From: Aquificota bacterium
GTDB taxonomy: Bacteria > Aquificota > Aquificia > Aquificales > Aquificaceae
Assembly: GCA_013154375.1 (NCBI GenBank)
Contig: JAADCR010000026.1
Coordinates: 1-39,128, forward strand
DNA: 39,128 bases
Reading direction: 5' to 3'
The notes below the pieces were generated by a model that was not told the DNA's origin, ran no database searches, and saw only the letters and a program-made list of their open reading frames with translations. Below, piece by piece: positions 32,135 to 39,020 of this stretch. A program made the position numbers and the translations under genes. Position 1 is the stretch's first letter; every line of letters starts with the position of its first letter.

Positions 32135-33364
32135 TTAATCGGTCTGGAGCTCTTCGAGCTCTTCTATAAACTCCTCGTGCAGGGCCCTGACGGCCAGCTC
32201 GGCGTACTTCTCGTCTATAAGACACGAGATTTTTATCTCGGAGGTGGAGATGGCCTTTATGTTGACGCCGTTTCTGGCCAGAATGTCGAACATCCGCCCG
32301 GCAACGCCGTAGGCGCTCCTCATACCTATGCCCACTATGGATATCTTGGCCACGCGGTCGTCGCGGACGACCTCCTTAGCGCCTATCTTCTGGGCGATTT
32401 TCCTGACTATCTCCTCGGCGCGGTCGGCGTCGTTCTTACTTACCGTAAAGGACATGTCGGTAAAGCCGTCGTGCGAGACGTTCTGGACTATCATGTCCAC
32501 GACGATGTGGGCGTCGCCGAGGGCTTTAAATATCTCGGCGGCTATCCCGGGCCTGTCGGGCACTTTTACTACGGTAAAGCGCGTCTCGCCCGTGTCCATG
32601 GTTATGCCCCTTACCGCCAGCTTCTCCATAACCTCCTCCTCCGGCACTATCCAAGTCCCCTCCTCGGGCGAGAAGGTGCTCCTGACGTGTATTCTAACGC
32701 CGTACTTGGCCGCAAACTCCACGCTCCTTATCTGCATAACCTTAGCGCCCAGCGAGGCGAGCTCGAGCATCTCCTCGTAAGAGATGCGGGGTATTTTACG
32801 GGCCGTGGGTACCACGCGCGGGTCGGCCGTAAAGACGCCCGGCACGTCGGTGTTTATCTCGCAGTCGGCCTTAAGCGCCGCGGCCAGCGCCACCGCCGTC
32901 GTGTCCGAGCCTCCCCGGCCGAGCGTGGTAACCTCCCCGTCCTCCGTAACGCCCTGAAAGCCCGCCACCACCGGTACGTACCCGTCTTCTAAAAGCTTAA
33001 GGAGCTTACTTTTACCCACCTTCTTTATCCGGGCCTTCGTGTGTACCGCGTCCGTAACTATGGGCACCTGCCAGCCGCAGAGGCTCACCGCCGGGTAGCC
33101 CAAGCGGTTAAGCGTCATGGCAAAGAGGGCTACGGCTTTCTGCTCGCCCGTGGCCAGCAGGGCGTCCAGCTCGCGCTCGGGCGGCCTCGGGTGGGCCTGA
33201 CGGGCCAGCTCTATAAGCGCGTCCGTCTCTCCCGCCATGGCCGACGAGACGACCACGGGTCTGTAGCCCTTCTCTATGGCTTCTATAACGCGGCGGGCAC
33301 AGAGCTCCATCTTCTTTAGGTCCGCCACGGAGGTCCCGCCGAACTTCTGAACCAGTATTTTCAT
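32135..33364 (-). CDS. lysC: Aspartate kinase
   Basis: A 409-residue monofunctional aspartokinase, first step of the Lys/Thr/Met family. The N-terminal KFGGTSV (7-13), [35 protein letters not shown] and [15 protein letters not shown] mark the kinase domain. Two ACT domains follow after about residue 265, where [13 protein letters not shown] and [19 protein letters not shown] are typical, so allosteric control by lysine and/or threonine is likely. It follows nth by 13 bases. A TATAAT hexamer that includes the nth stop codon lies 12 bases before its ATG, so a short 5-base leader is plausible. Confidence 0.96.
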   Translation of the reverse strand: MKILVQKFGGTSVADLKKMELCARRVIEAIEKGYRPVVVSSAMAGETDALIELARQAHPRPPERELDALLATGEQKAVALFAMTLNRLGYPAVSLCGWQVPIVTDAVHTKARIKKVGKSKLLKLLEDGYVPVVAGFQGVTEDGEVTTLGRGGSDTTAVALAAALKADCEINTDVPGVFTADPRVVPTARKIPRISYEEMLELASLGAKVMQIRSVEFAAKYGVRIHVRSTFSPEEGTWIVPEEEVMEKLAVRGITMDTGETRFTVVKVPDRPGIAAEIFKALGDAHIVVDMIVQNVSHDGFTDMSFTVSKNDADRAEEIVRKIAQKIGAKEVVRDDRVAKISIVGIGMRSAYGVAGRMFDILARNGVNIKAISTSEIKISCLIDEKYAELAVRALHEEFIEELEELQTD

Positions 33365-33376
33365 CGCGAGAGTTTT

Positions 33377-33382
33377 ATTATA
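33377..33382 (-). promoter_or_regulatory. TATAAT -10 element for lysC, overlapping the nth stop codon
   Basis: On the minus strand a consensus TATAAT contains the TAA stop codon of nth and lies 12 bases before the lysC ATG. A -35 element at 17 bases is not convincing. It repeats the pattern of a stop codon reused in a -10 hexamer. Confidence 0.5.
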
Positions 33383-34073
33383 CCTGCGGGCAGACGCTTA
33401 AAAAGTAGTCGCAGAGGTCCGTAAGCGGGCAGCTCCCGCAGTCGGGCTTGCGCGCCTTACAGATGCGCTTACCGTGCGTCATTAAAAGCAGCGAGAACTC
33501 CAGCCAGTAGCGCTTGGGGACTATCTTCCTGAGCTCCTCCTCGGCCTTGTCGGGGTTTTTCTCTTTCGTAAGGCCCAGCCGCAGCGAGACGCGGTGGACG
33601 TGCCGGTCTACTATAAGCGCCGGCGTCCCGTAGGCACAGCCGGCTACCATGCTCGCGGTCTTCCTGCCCACGCCCGGCAGCTCCTCGAGCTTCTCCACCT
33701 CCTTAGGCACCTCTCCGTCGTAAAGCTCCACGAGTCTGCGTGCACACTCTATAACGAGCTTGGCCTTCCGCCTGTAGAAGTTAATGCTCTTTATAAGCTC
33801 CTCGAGCTTCTCCTGACGCGCCCGCGCCATCTCCCGGGCCGTAGGGAAGGCCGCAAACAGGGCGGGCCTTACCTCGTTTACGCGCTTGTCGCTCTCCTGA
33901 GCCGCCAAGATGGCCATAACGAGAAGCTCAAAGGGCGTGCTGAACTCCAGCTCCAGCTTAGGGCTCTCGTAAAGCGGCCTGAGCCGCTTTATAACCTCTA
34001 AGGCCTTTTTTCTTAACTCTTTAAGGTCTTTAGAAGACGCTCCGCGTGACCTTTTGCCTTTACGTTCCGCCAT
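33378..34073 (-). CDS. nth: Endonuclease III (DNA base-excision glycosylase/AP lyase)
   Basis: A 231-residue DNA repair enzyme that removes oxidised pyrimidines. The helix-hairpin-helix [12 protein letters not shown] carries the catalytic lysine, and the catalytic aspartate is in VDRHVHRV. The C-terminal [4Fe-4S] site has the exact C-x6-C-x2-C-x5-C spacing (Cys205, 212, 215, 221). A basic N-terminal extension of about 20 residues precedes the core. That extension overlaps the end of bcp by 61 bases, so the true start could be later, but no ATG is available before the core begins. Both this gene and bcp deal with oxidative damage. Confidence 0.95.
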   Translation of the reverse strand: MAERKGKRSRGASSKDLKELRKKALEVIKRLRPLYESPKLELEFSTPFELLVMAILAAQESDKRVNEVRPALFAAFPTAREMARARQEKLEELIKSINFYRRKAKLVIECARRLVELYDGEVPKEVEKLEELPGVGRKTASMVAGCAYGTPALIVDRHVHRVSLRLGLTKEKNPDKAEEELRKIVPKRYWLEFSLLLMTHGKRICKARKPDCGSCPLTDLCDYFLSVCPQV

Positions 34074-34483
34074 GCCCGTACCAGCCTACCCTCCTCGTCT
34101 ATAAGAAAAGTACTCCTAATTATCCCTTCCGTAACCCTCCCGTAAGACTTTTTCTTCCCGTAGGCGCCCAGCGCTCTTGCCAGCTCCTTGTTAGGGTCGC
34201 TTAAAAGCGGGAACCTGAGCCCGAGCTTCTGCTTAAACTTAAGGTGCGACGCGGGCGCGTCGGGGCTTACGCCCACCACCTCGTAGCCCAGCCTCCTAAA
34301 CTCGTCTAAAAGCTCGTTAAACTCTTTAGCCTCCGTCGTGCAGCCGGGCGTGTTGTCCTTAGGGTAGAAGTACAGAACGAGCTTCTTACCTTTAAAGTCG
34401 TTAAGGGAGAACTCCCTTACCTTACCTTCCTCGTCCACGCCCTCGAGACGGAACTCCGGCAGCCGGTCACCCTCTTTAATCAT
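34013..34483 (-). CDS. bcp: BCP/PrxQ-type peroxiredoxin
   Basis: A 156-residue thiol peroxidase. The peroxidatic cysteine is Cys48 in YPKDNTPGCTTEAKEF. The resolving cysteine found five residues later in many PrxQ proteins is absent (Lys53), and no other cysteine is visible, so it should act as a 1-Cys enzyme needing an external thiol. The start is ATG 34483, where the family sequence begins (MIKEGDRLPEF); the frame is open 34 codons further but that part would overlap mlaD. TAAAAT lies exactly 7 bases before the ATG. It is divergent from mlaD with a 25-base gap and overlaps nth by 61 bases. Confidence 0.93.
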   Translation of the reverse strand: MIKEGDRLPEFRLEGVDEEGKVREFSLNDFKGKKLVLYFYPKDNTPGCTTEAKEFNELLDEFRRLGYEVVGVSPDAPASHLKFKQKLGLRFPLLSDPNKELARALGAYGKKKSYGRVTEGIIRSTFLIDEEGRLVRAWRNVKAKGHAERLLKTLKS

Positions 34484-34508
34484 GCCGATTATTTTAAAAT
34501 GGGTTTTG
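34484..34508. promoter_or_regulatory. Palindromic divergent promoter between bcp and mlaD
   Basis: The 25-base gap is centred on the perfect 10-bp palindrome ATTTTAAAAT (34491-34500). Read on the minus strand it gives TAAAAT, 7 bases and the bcp ATG. Read on the plus strand it gives TAAAAT, 8 bases and the mlaD ATG. One symmetrical element can thus serve as the -10 in both directions for two leaderless genes. Confidence 0.6.
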
Positions 34509-36077
34509 ATGGGCAGGTCCGTAGAGTTCAAGCTTGGGCTATTCGTAGTAGCCGTATCTTTAGCCTTTGCGTTTTTAGTTATCACCTTCGGCGAGATACC
34601 GCTCTTTAAAGAGAAGACGAAAGACTACTTAGTCTACTTTGACGACGTGGCGGGCCTGTCTAAGGGGGCCGAGGTACGCGTCTCGGGCGTGCGTGCAGGC
34701 GAGGTGAAAGAAATCACGCTCGAAGAAGGTAAGGTAAAGGTCGTCTTTTCCGTCTACGAGAAGATAAAGCTCTACAGAGACGCCGAGGCGTCTATAGGCA
34801 CTTTAGGCCTTATGGGTGACAAGTACCTCGCGGTAAAGCCCGGCAGCCCTTCGGCGGGCGAGCTGCCGCCGGGCGGCGTTATAAGACGCGTCTCGGTCGT
34901 TAGCGACACGGACAGGCTCGTGGCCGAGCTTACCAAAACCGCGGCCGAGTTCGGTAAAGTGGCCCGGAATCTTAAAGAGATACTTGCGGAGAACCGCGAG
35001 AGCGTACGCCGGACGCTCTACAGCCTGAGCGTCCTTACCGAGACGCTCCAAGAGCTGGCGGTAGAGAACAAAGAGAACCTGAACCGTGCGCTGGACAACC
35101 TCACGGCCCTTACCGAGACGCTCCGCAAGGACCTGCCCGTACTTATGGCTAACCTTAACCGCCTGCTACGCGACGTCGACGCGGTGGTAGCCGAGAACCG
35201 TAAAGAGGTACGCGAGATAGCGTACAACTTGGCCGTTATTACCGAAGAGCTCCGGAGGGAGCTCCCTTCCCTCGTTACTAACCTCGAGGAGCTCTCGGCC
35301 AACCTGAACGCCATAGTTAAGGGCAACCGCGAGGAGATAGAAAGAAGCATAGCCGGCTTCCGCCAGACGACGGAGAACCTCGCGGTGGCCTCGCGTAAGC
35401 TGAGCCTCATTCTGGCGCGGCTCGAGCGCGGAGAGGGCACGCTCGGGAAGCTCCTTACCGACGAAGAGCTCTACGAGAGCGTCACCAAAGGCGTCAAGTC
35501 GTTTAGCAAAGTCGGCGAGGTGGTCGAGCGGACGCACCTATACATAGGCATGAGGGGCGAGCTGTACCGCGAGGGCGACAGCAAAGGCGTCCTTACGGTC
35601 AAACTCGAGCCGGACGACAGAAAGTACTACCTGCTCGAGGTGGTGGGCGACTCGCGCGGGCGCGTGTACCGCGAGGAGTACCTCGACGGGCGGGAGCTCG
35701 TAAGAAAAGAGTTCAAGCCCGAGTTTACGCTCCAGTACGCGCGCAACTTCAAGCTTAAGGGCCGCACGCTCACGCTAAGGGGCGGTCTTAAAGAGAGCAC
35801 GGGCGGCGTAGGCGCCGACCTACACCTCGGTCCCGGCAGGTATCTCTTTGCCGACCTCTGGGACTTCGGCAGGAAAGACCGGCCGCAGGACGACAACCTC
35901 AAGCCTAACCTACAGGTGGGCATACACTGGCACCTTACCAAGACCTTCTTCGTCCGCTTCGGCGGCGACGACCTGCTTAACGACAACCTCAGAGGCTTTT
36001 TCGGCGGTGCGGGCTTCCTCTTTAGGGACGACGACCTGAAGTACCTCCTCGGCGGCGTAGGCGTCCCCTTACCCTAA
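34509..36077 (+). CDS. MlaD-like MCE protein with predicted C-terminal beta-barrel (trans-envelope lipid transport)
   Basis: A 522-residue envelope protein. An N-terminal membrane anchor (9-28) is followed by one MCE domain (about 37-113, with GLSKGAEVRVSGVRAGEVKEI and GLMGDKYLAVKPGS). A long helical region (130-310) contains repeats around LTETL and AENR and ends in the GEGTLGKLLTDEELY motif. The last 180 residues (about 341-522) are alternating hydrophobic/aromatic strands such as NLQVGIHWHLTKTFFVRFGG with acidic turns, as in a small outer-membrane barrel. Ordinary MlaD has about 180 residues. The layout matches the long MlaD of Veillonella, described as a bridge for phospholipid movement between membranes. 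No mlaE or mlaF lies nearby. ATG 34509 is preferred over 34482. Confidence 0.82.
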   Translation: MGRSVEFKLGLFVVAVSLAFAFLVITFGEIPLFKEKTKDYLVYFDDVAGLSKGAEVRVSGVRAGEVKEITLEEGKVKVVFSVYEKIKLYRDAEASIGTLGLMGDKYLAVKPGSPSAGELPPGGVIRRVSVVSDTDRLVAELTKTAAEFGKVARNLKEILAENRESVRRTLYSLSVLTETLQELAVENKENLNRALDNLTALTETLRKDLPVLMANLNRLLRDVDAVVAENRKEVREIAYNLAVITEELRRELPSLVTNLEELSANLNAIVKGNREEIERSIAGFRQTTENLAVASRKLSLILARLERGEGTLGKLLTDEELYESVTKGVKSFSKVGEVVERTHLYIGMRGELYREGDSKGVLTVKLEPDDRKYYLLEVVGDSRGRVYREEYLDGRELVRKEFKPEFTLQYARNFKLKGRTLTLRGGLKESTGGVGADLHLGPGRYLFADLWDFGRKDRPQDDNLKPNLQVGIHWHLTKTFFVRFGGDDLLNDNLRGFFGGAGFLFRDDDLKYLLGGVGVPLP

Positions 36078-36101
36078 GCGGGAGTATTATTAAATATAGA
36101 A

Positions 36102-37181
36102 ATGCTTGACAACGCTCTGCTCAACCTCCTTCACACGAACCTCCGCCTCTCACCTGACGACGAGCTGCTCGTCTTTACCGACGACGAGAAGCCCTTCCCG
36201 AGAGCCGCGGCCGAGCGGCTGGCCGAGCTTGCCCGCCAAAACGGCTACGCCGTTAGGTTTCTCGTCTACCCTTCCTTAAAGGGCCACGGGAAAGAGCCGC
36301 CCGAAGAGCTCTGGAGGCTCACCTTCGGCGACGAAGCCGTTAACGAGCTAAAGTCGCGCGGCCTGCTTAAACCGCTTTTAAACAAAGAGCCTTACGACGA
36401 GAAGACCGTAAGAGAAGTACTGTTAGAAAAGACCAAAAGACCGCCTACGGCGGTAGTAGCTTTAGCCTACTACTCGACCACGCACACCGCCTTCCGGAGG
36501 TTTTTAACTGACCTGTTTAAAGCCCGTTACGCCTCCATGCCTTTGTTTGACGAGGAGATGGTAAAGCCCCTAAACGCCGACTGGGAGGAAGTAGCCAAGC
36601 TATCTAAGGCCGTAGCGGAAGCGCTTACGGAGGCCGAGTACGCGGAGCTCTACTGCCCGCACGGGACGCGGCTCGAGCTCTCGCTTAAAGACCGCAGAGC
36701 CGTTGCCGACACGGGCCTTCTGCACGAGCCGGGCTCGTTCGGCAACCTACCCGCGGGCGAAGGCTTTATAGCACCCTTAGAAGAAGAAGCACAAGGTACG
36801 CTCGTTACCTTTTACGGACCGGACGAGAAGCTACCCGAGCCTTTAAGGTTTACCTTTAAAGACGGCGAGGTGGTAAAGGTAGAAGGCGGAGGCGAGCTGG
36901 GCAGAAAGCTCGTCAAGCTCTTTAACGAGACGCCCGCGGCCCGCAAGGTGGCCGAGCTGGGCGTAGGGACCAACCCGGAAGCCCGCCGCCCGTACAACGT
37001 ACTGGAGGCCGAGAAGATAATGGGCACCTTCCACGTGGCGGTAGGAGACAACCACACCTTCGGAGGCAAGACGGTGGCTCCTTTCCACGTAGACTTCGTC
37101 GTCTTCGGAGGAGACGCGGTTTTAGGAGGCAGAGGATGGCGGACAAAGCTTTTAGAAAAGGGCAGACTGAAGACGCCGTAA
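36102..37181 (+). CDS. M29-family aminopeptidase
   Basis: A 359-residue metallopeptidase-like protein. The C-terminal part has the M29 (AmpS/PepS) features GNLPAGEGFIAPLE, which supplies a metal-binding Glu, ELGVGTNPEA, and the late MGTFHVAVGDNHTFGG and FHVDFVVFGG segments with His, Asp and Tyr-type ligands. Members remove N-terminal residues from peptides using two divalent metals. The N-terminal half is less conserved. It is slightly shorter than typical members (about 370-410 residues). It begins 24 bases after mlaD, with AT-rich TATTAT 11 bases before the ATG, and overlaps the downstream regulator by 46 bases. Confidence 0.8.
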   Translation: MLDNALLNLLHTNLRLSPDDELLVFTDDEKPFPRAAAERLAELARQNGYAVRFLVYPSLKGHGKEPPEELWRLTFGDEAVNELKSRGLLKPLLNKEPYDEKTVREVLLEKTKRPPTAVVALAYYSTTHTAFRRFLTDLFKARYASMPLFDEEMVKPLNADWEEVAKLSKAVAEALTEAEYAELYCPHGTRLELSLKDRRAVADTGLLHEPGSFGNLPAGEGFIAPLEEEAQGTLVTFYGPDEKLPEPLRFTFKDGEVVKVEGGGELGRKLVKLFNETPAARKVAELGVGTNPEARRPYNVLEAEKIMGTFHVAVGDNHTFGGKTVAPFHVDFVVFGGDAVLGGRGWRTKLLEKGRLKTP

Positions 37182-37858
37182 AGCTCGAGCTTCTAAAAAA
37201 AACGCCCCTGTTTGAGGACCTGCCCGAGGAGGAGCTAAAAGAGGCGGCCCGTTACATACGCGTTAAAGACTACGCTAAAGGCGAGTACATCTTCTTCGAA
37301 GAAGAGGCCGAGCCGGGCATCTTCGTCCTGCTCGACGGGCTGGTAAAGCTAATAAAAGAGACGGCCGACGGACGGAACGTTATAGTCCGTCTGGTCTTCC
37401 CCGGCGAGGTCTTCGGCTGGCTCGAGTGGGGCGGGAGCGGGCCTAAGTTTAAGTACACCGCCATGGCTGCCCTGCCCTCCCGGCTTCTGTACGTGTCTAA
37501 CAAAGACTTTATAGAGATGGCCATAAAGTACCCGGCGCTGGCTATAAAGCTCACCTGCGACGCTACGCACAACCTCCTGCAGACTTACGAGATGCTAAAA
37601 AGCCTTGCTTCGGGCAAAGTAGAGGAGCGGATAGCGCGGTTACTGCTCCAGCTTGCCGAGAAGGTGGGCCAGAAGAGAAACGGCTCTATAGTTATACGCC
37701 TACCTTTAACGCGCCAAGACATAGCCGAGATGACGGGCACCACCGTAGAGACGACCATAAGGGTTATGAGCAAGTGGAAAAAGCAAGGCATTATAAACAC
37801 CGAGCGCGGTTACATAGAGATTCTTAAAAAAGAAGAGCTTGAGAAGCTCCTCCGGTGA
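37136..37858 (+). CDS. Crp/Fnr-family transcription regulator
   Basis: A 240-residue regulator with an N-terminal cyclic-nucleotide-binding-fold sensor (about 20-140, with YIFFEEEAEPGIFVLLDGLVKL and FPGEVFGWLEWGG) and a C-terminal winged helix. The recognition part is LTRQDIAEMTGTTVETTIRVMSKWKKQGII (about 191-220). It lacks the N-terminal cysteine cluster of Fnr (only Cys141 is visible) and the cAMP-contact pattern of Crp is not obvious, so its ligand is unknown; haem/NO types such as Dnr remain possible. The start at ATG 37136 is supported by GGAGG just upstream. It directly precedes ahpC, whose promoter region contains a motif shared with 38998-39014. Confidence 0.9.
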   Translation: MADKAFRKGQTEDAVKLELLKKTPLFEDLPEEELKEAARYIRVKDYAKGEYIFFEEEAEPGIFVLLDGLVKLIKETADGRNVIVRLVFPGEVFGWLEWGGSGPKFKYTAMAALPSRLLYVSNKDFIEMAIKYPALAIKLTCDATHNLLQTYEMLKSLASGKVEERIARLLLQLAEKVGQKRNGSIVIRLPLTRQDIAEMTGTTVETTIRVMSKWKKQGIINTERGYIEILKKEELEKLLR

Positions 37859-37866
37859 CGCAGGTC

Positions 37867-37896
37867 ATGAAATTAGTTACCGCGGGCGTGTATAAT
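37867..37896 (+). promoter_or_regulatory. Promoter of ahpC
   Basis: A perfect TATAAT (37891-37896) has a weak -35, ATGAAA (37867-37872, four of six consensus bases), at an 18-base spacing. The start would be near 37903, giving a leader of about 33 bases that contains AAAGGAGGTG (37921-37930). The -35 lies inside the motif AGGTCATGAAATTAG (37862-37876), which resembles the inverted repeat at 39000-39014. Confidence 0.65.
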
Positions 37897-37935
37897 ATCT
37901 GCAACGAAAATAGTTATTAAAAAGGAGGTGTTAGC

Positions 37936-38595
37936 ATGAGCATGGAAGTAGTCAGGGAAGTGGCTAAGAAGATACTCGAGGAGTGCCCGGTAAGGGTGGG
38001 CCAGAAGGTACCCAACTTCGAGATGGAGACCTACGAGCCCGCCACGGGTAAGTTCGGTAAGGTGGTTTTAGAAGAGCTCCTTAAGCAAGGCAAGTGGGTA
38101 ATTCTCTTCTTCTACCCTGCGGACTACACCTTCGTCTGCCCCACCGAGCTGGCCGACCTTGCGGAGAAGTACGACGAGCTTAAAGAGCTCGGCGCCGAGG
38201 TTATATCCGTCTCCACGGACACGAAGTTCGTCCACCTCGCTTGGCACAAAGACGAGCCTCTGCTTAAGAACGTTAAGTTCCCCATGGGCGCCGACCCGAC
38301 GGGTAAGGTATCGAGGCTCTTCGGCGTTTACGACGAGAACACCGGTCTGGCACTGAGGGGCACCTTTATTATTAACCCCGAAGGCGTTCTCGTAGGCAGC
38401 GAGGTTAACTTCTACAACGTAGGCCGTAACGCCGACGAGCTCGTACGGAAGATGAAGGCTAACGTTTACCTTATGGAGCACCCCGACGAGGCTTGTCCCG
38501 CCAAGTGGGAGCCCGGCAAGAAGACGCTCAAGCCCTCCGAGGAACTCGTCGGCCGCGTGGGCGAGGTTCTCTCGATAGACGAGATAGAAAAGTAA
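37936..38595 (+). CDS. ahpC: 2-Cys peroxiredoxin (AhpC/Prx family)
   Basis: A 219-residue thiol peroxidase that detoxifies hydrogen and organic peroxides in the cytoplasm. The peroxidatic cysteine is Cys68 in FYPADYTFVCPTEL and the resolving cysteine is Cys187 in DEACPAKWEPGKKTLKPSE. The C-terminal extension is longer than in AhpC of E. coli (187 residues) and resembles the Prx1/Prx6-mixed forms of thermophiles. Cys17 is an extra cysteine. The strong binding site AAAGGAGGTG, TATAAT promoter and terminator suggest a highly expressed single-gene transcript. Translation probably starts at ATG 37936, though ATG 37942 is also in frame. No partner AhpF is present. Confidence 0.95.
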   Translation: MSMEVVREVAKKILEECPVRVGQKVPNFEMETYEPATGKFGKVVLEELLKQGKWVILFFYPADYTFVCPTELADLAEKYDELKELGAEVISVSTDTKFVHLAWHKDEPLLKNVKFPMGADPTGKVSRLFGVYDENTGLALRGTFIINPEGVLVGSEVNFYNVGRNADELVRKMKANVYLMEHPDEACPAKWEPGKKTLKPSEELVGRVGEVLSIDEIEK

Positions 38596-38601
38596 AAACT
38601 T

Positions 38602-38628
38602 AAGGGGGCGTCAGCCCCCTTCTTTTTC
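38602..38628. terminator. Bidirectional intrinsic terminator after ahpC
   Basis: AAGGGGGC (38602-38609), loop GTCA and GCCCCCTT (38614-38621) form an 8-bp stem followed by a T-rich run, TTCTTTTT. In the opposite direction the stem is followed by AAGTTTTTA, so it can also end the convergent gene. The stop codon of that gene is TGA at 38613-38611, in the hairpin loop. Confidence 0.9.
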
Positions 38629-38913
38629 TTCTACCTTCTTTAAAACTTCCAGCAGCTTCTGAGCAGCTTTCTTAACCTCTTCAAGATTCGCCATCTCCCT
38701 AAACTCTCTAACCATAACGCTTAAAGGCTCTAAAAGCTCTTCTTTTAAAGGTCCCTCCCCCTGTTTAATCCGGTAAGCCGCGTTTCTAATAGGCTCCTTC
38801 ACCGTCTCTATAAGCTCCTTTAACTCCTCCTCCGACGCCCGTGCCATCCTCTCGAGGTACTCTTTAAACCGCTTTAGAAGCTCCAGACCTAACTTGTAGT
38901 CGGCGTTTCCCAT
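38611..38913 (-). CDS. Small helical protein, function unknown
   Basis: A 100-residue, highly charged protein that I do not recognise. It is almost all predicted helix, with Leu-rich heptad-like repeats: YKLGLELLKRFKEYLERM, then EELKELIETVKEPI, then EEVKKAAQKLLEVLKKVEEKEGG. It has no cysteine, membrane segment or signal peptide, so a cytosolic coiled-coil or small bundle is likely. The start is ATG 38913, six or seven bases after AAGGAGGTG; the frame can be read from a GTG inside that binding site, which is rejected. A TATAAT lies upstream. The strong translation signal implies it is abundant. Confidence 0.8.
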   Translation of the reverse strand: MGNADYKLGLELLKRFKEYLERMARASEEELKELIETVKEPIRNAAYRIKQGEGPLKEELLEPLSVMVREFREMANLEEVKKAAQKLLEVLKKVEEKEGG

Positions 38914-38937
38914 GCGTCCCACCTCCTTACATACCCG

Positions 38938-38943
38938 ATTATA
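38938..38943 (-). promoter_or_regulatory. TATAAT -10 element for the small helical gene
   Basis: On the minus strand a perfect TATAAT lies 24 bases before the ATG (38913), giving a leader of about 17 bases with the binding site AAGGAGGTG in it. No good -35 was found at 17 bases; TTGTTT is present but too close (13-base spacer). Confidence 0.6.
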
Positions 38944-38994
38944 CCGCGCCTTTGATAAACAAAAGAGTCGCGCTTCGGATAAAGTTTTAATTTC

Positions 38995-39020
38995 CTTAGG
39001 TCATAAATTATGACTTAGGT
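38995..39020. repeat. Inverted repeat GTCATAA-A-TTATGAC flanked by direct repeats CTTAGGT
   Basis: GTCATAAATTATGAC (39000-39014) is a perfect 7-1-7 dyad. CTTAGGT occurs at 38995-39001 and again at 39014-39020, overlapping each end. A related motif occurs over the ahpC -35. The size and symmetry fit an operator for a dimeric regulator, perhaps of a gene beyond the right end of the window. Confidence 0.6.

Noticed and set aside
32177-32992. A 271-codon open frame on the plus strand opposite lysC
   Set aside because: lysC is unmistakable on the other strand, and this frame shows no domain-like pattern.
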